NCBI GenBank assembly: GCA_938091165.1
Contig: CALKNK010000050.1
Coordinates: 1 to 19,760 of the forward strand
Length of the DNA: 19,760 bases
Direction: 5' to 3'
DNA from: an uncultured Ilumatobacter sp.
Lineage (GTDB): Bacteria; Actinomycetota; Acidimicrobiia; Acidimicrobiales; Ilumatobacteraceae
In this document: positions 13,983-19,760 of the stretch, in pieces
How the letters are laid out: each line of letters opens with the position of its first letter
Numbering within the stretch: the stretch's first letter is position 1
The notes under the pieces: model-generated
Seen by the model: only the letters and a program-made list of their open reading frames with translations
What the model was told of the DNA's origin: nothing
Databases searched by the model: none
Program-made: the position numbers and the translations under genes

Positions 13983-15164
13983 ATGGTCCCTGCAAAAGAT
14001 CTCAAGCTTGGTGCATTCTTCTTCGGAGGCGTCGAAATGGACGACGCTGGCGCAGGCAAACCGGACCCAATGGACCGCCGTTACTCAAACGAGGTCTGCT
14101 GGCAGGCAACCCTCGATTACGTCAACTCGGCGAAGGAAGCAGAACGCCTCGGCTTCGACTCGTTCTGGACCACCGAGCATCACTTCCAGTACGAGGGCTA
14201 CGAAGTCATCCCAAATGGATTGCTGATATCGACGTGGATTGCCGCACAAACGACCACGTTGAGGTTCGGTGCGATGTTCAACGTCGTTCCGCAGTGGAAC
14301 CCGATGCGTCTCGCCGAGGACTTTGCCACCCTCCACAACCTGTCGGGAGGTCGAGCGATGCTTGGCGTTGGGCGTGGAACCGTTCCCCGCGAGGTGCTGC
14401 ACTTAAACGACAAGGGCGTGTCAATTGGTTCCCAAGACAACCCCGATCAGGCTGCCGCTGACCTGTTCAACCGCGAGATTTTTGAGGAATCGATGGAAAT
14501 CGTCCGTCGTGCGTTGAGCCAAGAGAGCTTCCAGTTCGAGGGCAAGCACTTTGAAATCCCGATCCCTGGAATTCCTGATCGGGGCGAAACCGTTACCGAC
14601 CTCACTTTGATTCCCAGGCCCATCTACCCGTACGAGATTTGGCAAGCAGTGACCTCGCCTCCCACCCTCAACTACGTGCCGACAGTTGACCATGGTGCAG
14701 TCTTTTGGAACCAGCACTACAGCTTCATTAAGCGATTCTGGGACATTTATGGCGAGAACTACACCGCTTCACATAACGGAGTTGAATTGAAGCCCCACGA
14801 GAAGCGCATGCTCGTTGTGTCCTACCGCATTGAGGACACTATGGAAGAGGCTCGGGCTAGCGCATTGAATGGTCATGACGAGTTCTGGAAATTCCTCGGT
14901 CCATACGGCTGGAGTCGTGGCTACATGGGTCCCGATGGAAAGCCTGCTCAGCCGGGCCTGATCCCGACGCTCGACGAGTCGATCGAGAATAAGACGATGC
15001 TGGTTGGCACCCCCGAACACGTTGCGTCAGAAATCCAGTTCTTGAAGGACCTTCTTGGCTTTGAGTATCTGACCCTCTTCCCTCATCTTCTTGGCGACAG
15101 CTACGGAAAAGCCGATGAGCAGATGGCCCGCTTCGCTCAAGAGGTTCTTCCACTGCTGACCTGA
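13983..15164 (+). CDS. LLM-class flavin-dependent oxidoreductase (luciferase-like monooxygenase)
   Basis: This 393-residue protein is a bacterial-luciferase-like TIM-barrel flavin enzyme. Typical segments are the FDSFWTTEHHF block (58-68), NPMRLAEDFATLHNLSGGR (106-124) followed by GVGRG, and a late VGTPEHVASEI segment (about 341-351). Such enzymes use FMNH2 or F420H2 with oxygen to open or oxidise small molecules; the cofactor here is not decided, and no flavin reductase gene is in the window. It starts 18 nt from the divergent CodA-like gene and has no Shine-Dalgarno motif, so a leaderless mRNA and shared control with the deaminase-ABC operon are likely. A role in oxidising the imported heterocycle (as RutA does in pyrimidine breakdown) is a hypothesis, not shown. 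Confidence 0.88.
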   Translation: MVPAKDLKLGAFFFGGVEMDDAGAGKPDPMDRRYSNEVCWQATLDYVNSAKEAERLGFDSFWTTEHHFQYEGYEVIPNGLLISTWIAAQTTTLRFGAMFNVVPQWNPMRLAEDFATLHNLSGGRAMLGVGRGTVPREVLHLNDKGVSIGSQDNPDQAAADLFNREIFEESMEIVRRALSQESFQFEGKHFEIPIPGIPDRGETVTDLTLIPRPIYPYEIWQAVTSPPTLNYVPTVDHGAVFWNQHYSFIKRFWDIYGENYTASHNGVELKPHEKRMLVVSYRIEDTMEEARASALNGHDEFWKFLGPYGWSRGYMGPDGKPAQPGLIPTLDESIENKTMLVGTPEHVASEIQFLKDLLGFEYLTLFPHLLGDSYGKADEQMARFAQEVLPLLT

Positions 15165-15220
15165 CATTGCTCCCGGCGGACCAGGAGATTTACTTGCGGC
15201 GAACGGCGGAACCATCGCTG

Positions 15221-16822
15221 TCAGTTGCCGGCGCAGCTGCCAACAATAGTTCGGGGATCAGCGGCGCCAGCGAGCGTTCCATTCGGCTCAACGACGATCG
15301 CGTGAGCGTGTCCGAAGCCTGAGTCCCATGGATCTGTCGATGACACCGAATGGCCGCGGTCCCGCAGATCTGCCGCCCAAGAGTCGGCAGCGTGGCCTTC
15401 AACGGAGACGCTAGGTCCTCTCGGTGCACTCCAGGTGTCAAATCCGGTCGCTGGTCCTTTCAGCGCCCAACGTCCAGCGTTGATGGCCATTCCGGGCGTT
15501 TGACCGTGATGAAAGAGACGCGTTGCGATTTGCAACAAAATTTGGGGCTGAGCGTCACCGCCCATCGTCCCAAAAACGCTGAGCAGTTCATCATCTCGTG
15601 TAGCCAAAACTGCGGACAGCGTGTGAGGTGGGCAACGGCCAGGTCCAAGTTCTGCTGGATGTCCTGGGTTTAAGTTGAACCCCAGGCCCCGGTTGTGGAG
15701 ATTAATGCCGGTGGTCGGCTCGACCAGATGGCTACCCAGTCCAGACGCATTCGATTGGATTAGCGACACGCCCATCATCTGGCCGTCGCCGCCACGCCCC
15801 GCAGCGCACAAGTAGGTCGTGTCCCCATCTCGATCCGGGCCCCATCGGTAGCTGGCTCGTTCGTGGTCGACCAGATCTATTCGTTTGGCGATTTCTTGTA
15901 CCAAAGCGACACCGTCAGCGTGTTCGTGTAACCGGTCCGGACGGTCAAAGCCTGCGGCGGTTGAGGCCTCGATCAGGAGGTGAGCCCACTCACCGTTGTC
16001 AGGGTCAGAGGGGAACCTGTTAGAGGCGCAGATTTGGTTGATCAGGTGTGCCGATCCGAGGGTCAAATATCCTTGGGTGCTTGGACCAACAGTGTGCAGG
16101 TCGATGCCAAAGACAGACGCCGTAAGCGGGATGTCCCAGCGTGCCTGCGATGTCTTCAAGTCTGATTCCGTAAATAGCCCTTCACCGAGTTGGATCAGGC
16201 CCTTACCGAACGCGCCTTGGTAAAACGTGTCACGTCCTCCTGCAGCTAGATCGGCGAGCGCCACAGCCACGCCTGGTCGCTGCACAAGTGATCCGGGGGA
16301 GGTGGCTTGGTCAAAAAGTTCAGCAAGGTTCGACCGGCTGATTGCGTCCAGACCGCTGCCGACTCCGACCAGCAAGGGGCTGGCCGGGAAGCCCGACAAC
16401 GCCAGCTGAATCGCCGGGGCCAGAATCACATCAAGTGGAAGGGAACCGAATCGTTCATGAAGAACGGCCCAGCCGTCGACACAGCCCGGGATCGTCACGG
16501 ACTGAATGTCCAACTTGAAGGGCATTTCGGTGACGCCCTGCGACCGGAGTGCCTCAGCATTTGCGCCAGAGCCGGCTCGACCAGCAGCGTTGAGCGCAAA
16601 GGCTTCACCATCGACATGAACAAGCGCGAAGAGATCGCCGCCCATACCGCATAGGTGCGGCGCAGTCACCGCAATTGCGGCGTTGGTTGCAATGGCGGCG
16701 TCGACGGCGTTGCCCCCACGAGCAAACATCTCATTTCCTGCTGTCGTTGCCAGATGGTCTGCGCTTGCAACGAGATGTTGCGGTGCTCTGACCGTGGACC
16801 GCGGCGGATGCTGGTACGTCAT
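15221..16822 (-). CDS. Gamma-glutamyltransferase-family Ntn-hydrolase, probably cytoplasmic
   Basis: This 533-residue protein belongs to the gamma-glutamyltransferase superfamily, which self-cleaves to free an N-terminal threonine nucleophile. The likely cleavage site is before Thr335 in GDTTYLCAAG, giving chains of about 334 and 199 residues. Also visible: the CGMGGDLFAL loop near the N-terminus, VSLIQSNASGLGSH after the nucleophile and GTMGGDAQPQ near the substrate site. There is no signal peptide, unlike secreted glutathione-processing enzymes. The CGMGGDxFAL form and cytoplasmic location recall YwrD-like enzymes and HpxW oxamate amidohydrolase of purine breakdown. HpxW would fit the neighbourhood but is not proven. 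A TAGGGT box ends 6 nt before the ATG. Confidence 0.87.
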   Translation of the reverse strand: MTYQHPPRSTVRAPQHLVASADHLATTAGNEMFARGGNAVDAAIATNAAIAVTAPHLCGMGGDLFALVHVDGEAFALNAAGRAGSGANAEALRSQGVTEMPFKLDIQSVTIPGCVDGWAVLHERFGSLPLDVILAPAIQLALSGFPASPLLVGVGSGLDAISRSNLAELFDQATSPGSLVQRPGVAVALADLAAGGRDTFYQGAFGKGLIQLGEGLFTESDLKTSQARWDIPLTASVFGIDLHTVGPSTQGYLTLGSAHLINQICASNRFPSDPDNGEWAHLLIEASTAAGFDRPDRLHEHADGVALVQEIAKRIDLVDHERASYRWGPDRDGDTTYLCAAGRGGDGQMMGVSLIQSNASGLGSHLVEPTTGINLHNRGLGFNLNPGHPAELGPGRCPPHTLSAVLATRDDELLSVFGTMGGDAQPQILLQIATRLFHHGQTPGMAINAGRWALKGPATGFDTWSAPRGPSVSVEGHAADSWAADLRDRGHSVSSTDPWDSGFGHAHAIVVEPNGTLAGAADPRTIVGSCAGN

Positions 16823-16828
16823 AGCCCG

Positions 16829-16834
16829 ACCCTA
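16829..16834 (-). promoter_or_regulatory. -10 box for the leaderless gamma-glutamyltransferase-family transcript
   Basis: TAGGGT on the minus strand fits TANNNT and ends 6 nt before the ATG at 16822; no Shine-Dalgarno motif is present. Confidence 0.45.
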
Positions 16835-16840
16835 GGTCTG

Positions 16841-16868
16841 TTGACACACCAGTGAGCGCGTGTACGTT
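16841..16868 (+). promoter_or_regulatory. Sigma-70-like promoter of the TrkA-C membrane protein
   Basis: TTGACA (16841-16846) and TACGTT (16863-16868) are separated by 16 nt, close to a consensus housekeeping promoter. Transcription would start near 16875, giving a leader of about 40 nt before the ATG at 16917. This is the best -35/-10 pair in the window. Confidence 0.5.
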
Positions 16869-16916
16869 TACCGTCGGGTTGCATCAAAAAGGTGCCGGGG
16901 ATGGCAACATCGCGGC

Positions 16917-17588
16917 ATGTATGCAGTAGCAACGTTCCTTGTGGTGGCCGTTTTGTCGATGGCATTTACACGATTGGCCGCCGGAGCCTTAATCGCCACC
17001 GGTCTGCCACCAGACGTTGCTAGCTTTCAGGCTCGGTCTGCTTTCAGCGGCGCTGGCTTCACTACGACTGAAGCCGAAAATGTTGTGAACAACCCAGACA
17101 GCCGAAAAATCATTAGCACCACAATGTTTGTGGGAAATCTCGGAACGCCCACGTTGGTTGTCACCGTGCTTGTCGGGTTTCTGGCACCGGGTCCCGGGAA
17201 CACTGTTGAACGGGTGATGGTCGCCATCTCCGGTCTTGTGCTGGCTGTGCTCTTGGTTACCAATCGCCCGATGAAACGATGGCTCGTGAAGGTCGGTCAA
17301 CAAGAAGCGCAGCGCCGGTTACTCCCGCGTCTTGACAATCAAGTGGTGGAGCTACTCGCCGTCGGTGACGACTTCGTTGTGGGGACAGTGCAAGTCGTCG
17401 CTGGCACAGACTCGACGGTGCAGAGTTTGCGCAGCATCGATGACGCTCTCCCGGCCGTACGAGTCCTGGGTGTGCAACAATCCGAAGGATTCTTCGGAAC
17501 GCCGCCGGTCGATCTCGAACTAGCCGCTGGCGACAAAATCATCGCGTACGGCCGTCGCAGCGACCTGCAAAATCTTGTCGAAGATTGA
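16917..17588 (+). CDS. Membrane protein with C-terminal TrkA-C (RCK_C) domain
   Basis: This 223-residue protein has three likely membrane helices (about 4-27, 69-90, 98-116) and a soluble C-terminal domain (about 135-223) that ends in the LELAAGDKIIAYGRRSDLQNL pattern of TrkA-C domains. The segment FSGAGFTTTEAENVV (43-57) resembles a pore loop of Trk/Ktr potassium channels, but the protein is far too short to be a full transporter. It may be a ligand-gated ion-flux regulator; family members are often named potassium transporter TrkA without proof. I chose ATG 16917, which opens directly into the first helix; an upstream in-frame GTG (16860) precedes the predicted transcription start. It ends 25 nt from the convergent phosphodiesterase gene. 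Confidence 0.78.
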   Translation: MYAVATFLVVAVLSMAFTRLAAGALIATGLPPDVASFQARSAFSGAGFTTTEAENVVNNPDSRKIISTTMFVGNLGTPTLVVTVLVGFLAPGPGNTVERVMVAISGLVLAVLLVTNRPMKRWLVKVGQQEAQRRLLPRLDNQVVELLAVGDDFVVGTVQVVAGTDSTVQSLRSIDDALPAVRVLGVQQSEGFFGTPPVDLELAAGDKIIAYGRRSDLQNLVED

Positions 17589-17613
17589 TGCCACCTGCAA
17601 GAAGGTTGTTTAA

Positions 17614-18396
17614 TTAGCTTGACCAGATGCTGCGCTCCATCATTACGTTGCGGAGCGTCGCGACGTCGTCAGTCATCACACCATCGACACCGAGATCAAA
17701 CAGGCGGTGCATTTCGGAGGCTTCATTGATTGTCCAGACGTGGACAGAAACGCCAGCACGCCGGGCGTTACCAATAAAGCGTTCGTTGACAACAGTGAGA
17801 GGGCCGGCATCAGTTGGAACCTGAGCCACACGCAGCTGCGCCCCAGGCAGGCGGCCAACGAGTCGAAGCGCCGCAATTTCTGCCGGGGCCATTGCAGTAA
17901 GCAGCCCGGGGCCGAGGCGCGTTCGCAGCGAGCGCAGCCGTCTAAGACTGAATGAACCAACACAAATCTGCGCGATGATGTCGCGTTGTTCGACTAACTC
18001 GATGAGCGGGCCCACTGCCTGGTCGGACTTGCAGTCAATGTTGAACCGTTGGTCAGGCCACCGGTCGAGCAGATCAATCATCCGCGGTATTGGCTCGACG
18101 TCGTTGACCCGCAACTCAGCGATCTCGGCCCATCGCAAGTCCGCGATGTTGGCATTGATGTCACACGTCCGCTTCAGATCCGCGTCGTGAAATGCCACGA
18201 GTACACCGTCAGCACTGCAGTGGACATCAGTTTCGAGGTAACGGTAACCCAAAGAAACAGCGTGCTCGAAAGCAGCGAGCGTGTTCTCGGGCGCAACCAA
18301 GTTGCCCCCGCGATGAGCGAACGCAATCGGACCTTCGTGATCGAGATACGGGTGGCGGCTCACACGTAGATTGCGCGACCGGAAACTTTCAAGCAC
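17614..18396 (-). CDS. Glycerophosphodiester phosphodiesterase
   Basis: This 260-residue enzyme hydrolyses glycerophosphodiesters from lipid turnover to glycerol-3-phosphate and an alcohol. The family motifs are complete: AHRGG with His28 and Arg29, APENT (35-39), the metal ligands Glu55 and Asp57 in LETDVH, and HD at 70-71. The C-terminal VWTINEASEM segment and the GVMTDD motif are also typical. No signal peptide is seen, so it is probably cytoplasmic. The start is a GTG at 18396, just after an in-frame stop; a second GTG at 18363 would remove 11 residues and is possible. It follows the DUF418 gene by 199 nt in the same direction, without obvious coupling. Confidence 0.9.
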   Translation of the reverse strand: MLESFRSRNLRVSRHPYLDHEGPIAFAHRGGNLVAPENTLAAFEHAVSLGYRYLETDVHCSADGVLVAFHDADLKRTCDINANIADLRWAEIAELRVNDVEPIPRMIDLLDRWPDQRFNIDCKSDQAVGPLIELVEQRDIIAQICVGSFSLRRLRSLRTRLGPGLLTAMAPAEIAALRLVGRLPGAQLRVAQVPTDAGPLTVVNERFIGNARRAGVSVHVWTINEASEMHRLFDLGVDGVMTDDVATLRNVMMERSIWSS

Positions 18397-18454
18397 TCAC
18401 CCATTGGCAAGTGTGCGTGCCATGCGCCCGTTGCTGGTGTCCACTCCATGTCAG

Positions 18455-18481
18455 AGAACCGTATCTGAACAGCCAGGTTCT
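18455..18481. other. Inverted repeat in the gap between DUF418 and phosphodiesterase genes
   Basis: AGAACC (18455-18460) and GGTTCT (18476-18481) are perfect reverse complements with a 15-nt loop. It may belong to a terminator of the DUF418 gene or a control region of the phosphodiesterase gene; nothing more can be said. Confidence 0.25.
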
Positions 18482-18595
18482 ATTTGCGTTTAAGTGGTGA
18501 CCGCAGCGGCGCCACAGACAGGCCGCAACCTAGGTGGCAATTAGCACTTTCACCGCACAGTGAACTGACCCGCCAGAGAGCGAAGCCTGGGCCGG

Positions 18596-19687
18596 TTACG
18601 AAACTCGCATCGAAGGAATTGTTCGGTACGTCGATGCTCGCCACAGCCACTCAACCGGCCCGTACCGGAAATGATCAAGCCACCAAATCGACCACCAGAG
18701 TTGCAGGAGCCAGATCGCCCCGACCACACCCAATAAAGCAGTCCGGCTGGGGTCGACGTCAAGGACAGCGTCGAAGAACGTTACGCAGAGCGCAGTCTGG
18801 GCCAGATAGTTCGTCAACGCCATGCGACCAACCGCTGATAGCCGGTCCCCAGCGCGGCCCAGATATGGGATCGCCAAAATGACAGCGGCAACGATGCCTA
18901 GTGAAAACGGGATGGTTCCAACCGTGTTCGGGATCGAAGCAACGACAGCCACATCAGTGCTGAAATCGGTTGTGTGTAGCCACACCACCCCGGCCCCAGC
19001 ACTCAGAATTCCAAACGAGCAACCTGCGACAGCCCACCGCCAATAGATATGCCGGTCCAGTTCAGCGGTTACAAACCCACGTCGATACGCAACGACGCCA
19101 AGGAGCATGAGCCCAGCTGCCCGAGCAAAAAAGTCAGTGATCAACCAAATACCGACCTCGTCGCTCATCCCACCTGCGACGCCCCAGTACTCACCTAGAC
19201 CAACACCGTCGGGGGTCACACTCGCTTGCGCAACGACAGCGAGCATTGGTGGAAGCGCAACCAATCCGGCGCCAAGGACTGCAAGAGTGATGTCTGACCA
19301 CCGGCGGGCGAGGATCACAAATGGGGCACAGACGGCGTAGACGAACAGCACATCGCCATCCCAAACCAACGTGTGCAGCAAACCGATCACGGCGAGGAGC
19401 AAGTTTCGCCAAAGGCTGAGCCACACTGCTCGACGGCCTTTCAGGACGGCTCGGTCGTAAAAGAGGACTATTCCAGCGCCGAACAGCAGCGAGAAGATAG
19501 CCATAAATTTTTGGTCAGCGAGAAGTTCGCCAGCGACGCCCACCGAGCGATCAAGCACGCCCCGAGAGTCATCGAAGTCCAGGTTGAAATAGGCTGGAAT
19601 GCCGATCCCGAAGCTCACCACGTTCATCAGCAAGATGCCGAGCACCGCAACGCCGCGGATGACATCGAGCGACGCAATGCGGGTCAT
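18596..19687 (-). CDS. DUF418 family integral membrane protein
   Basis: This 363-residue protein has the hallmarks of DUF418: the N-terminal RIASLDVIRGVAVLGILLMN segment (residues 3-22), about eight membrane helices and the C-terminal FRYGPVEWLWRASTY block (about 340-354). Length is normal for the family. Its function is not established; relatives are often called putative transporters or resemble acyltransferase-3 membrane proteins. The ATG at 19687 gives the expected family start. Neither a Shine-Dalgarno motif nor a well-placed -10 box precedes it, which may mean that it is translated as part of a longer transcript from beyond the window edge. Confidence 0.88.
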   Translation of the reverse strand: MTRIASLDVIRGVAVLGILLMNVVSFGIGIPAYFNLDFDDSRGVLDRSVGVAGELLADQKFMAIFSLLFGAGIVLFYDRAVLKGRRAVWLSLWRNLLLAVIGLLHTLVWDGDVLFVYAVCAPFVILARRWSDITLAVLGAGLVALPPMLAVVAQASVTPDGVGLGEYWGVAGGMSDEVGIWLITDFFARAAGLMLLGVVAYRRGFVTAELDRHIYWRWAVAGCSFGILSAGAGVVWLHTTDFSTDVAVVASIPNTVGTIPFSLGIVAAVILAIPYLGRAGDRLSAVGRMALTNYLAQTALCVTFFDAVLDVDPSRTALLGVVGAIWLLQLWWSIWWLDHFRYGPVEWLWRASTYRTIPSMRVS

Positions 19688-19705
19688 CGGTAGGGATTTC
19701 GGCGT

Positions 19706-19760
19706 TCAGCTGACGACATGGTTAAAGGAATCACGACCTGCAGCAACGGCGTATTCGTCC
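19706..19760 (-). CDS. Possible C-terminal end of an upstream gene cut by the window edge
   Basis: On the minus strand the last 55 bases read as 17 open codons (DEYAVAAGRDSFNHVVS) ending in TGA at 19708-19706, 18 nt before the DUF418 start. This would fit an upstream operon partner. A plus-strand ATG at 19718 also opens a frame to the edge. The stretch is too short to decide; I slightly prefer the minus reading because DUF418 lacks its own start signals. Confidence 0.3.
   Translation of the reverse strand, partial: DEYAVAAGRDSFNHVVS

Noticed and set aside
19718..19760. Plus-strand ATG frame running off the right edge
   Set aside because: Only 14 codons, with no ribosome site and no well-placed -10 box; the competing minus-strand reading is at least as plausible.

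Overview
The window looks like a chromosomal segment of a moderately GC-rich actinobacterium, probably a member of the class Acidimicrobiia or a relative. This is an inference from gene style: lipoproteins ending in an AACGSD lipobox, a luciferase-like flavin monooxygenase, a FAS1 domain, a DUF5522 protein, and several starts that sit 6-7 nt after a TANNNT box as expected for leaderless actinobacterial mRNAs. No rRNA, tRNA, CRISPR array, transposase or phage gene was seen. Gene density is high, with many translationally coupled overlaps and very short divergent gaps.

Layout. The left edge (1-92, minus) holds the first 30 codons of a lipoprotein. A small DUF5522 gene follows (279-512), then about 450 nt of non-coding sequence with inverted repeats. 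From 969 to 4644 a three-gene operon encodes a molybdenum hydroxylase of the xanthine dehydrogenase type (FAD, 2Fe-2S and Mo-cofactor subunits), followed by a purine-type phosphoribosyltransferase (4685-5182). On the minus strand are a site-2-type M50 metalloprotease (5189-6262) and a phytoene-desaturase/PYROXD2-like FAD oxidoreductase (6421-8013), which is divergent from a creatininase-family amidohydrolase (8042-8830).

The centre (9204-13964, minus) is a putative operon: CodA-like amidohydrolase/deaminase, ABC ATPase, ABC permease, and a lipoprotein substrate-binding protein that carries an extra C-terminal FAS1 domain. Eighteen bases from the deaminase start, a luciferase-like flavin monooxygenase runs the other way (13983-15164). 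A cytoplasmic gamma-glutamyltransferase-family Ntn-hydrolase follows (15221-16822, minus). The right end has a small membrane protein with a TrkA-C domain, a glycerophosphodiester phosphodiesterase and a DUF418 membrane protein.

How they may work together. Hydroxylase, phosphoribosyltransferase, creatininase-family amidohydrolase, CodA-like deaminase, dedicated ABC importer, flavin monooxygenase and Ntn amidohydrolase together look like a locus for uptake and breakdown or salvage of a nitrogen heterocycle (purine, pyrimidine or a related compound). The individual families are secure; the common pathway and substrate are inference. The most unusual single feature is the substrate-binding protein-FAS1 fusion.
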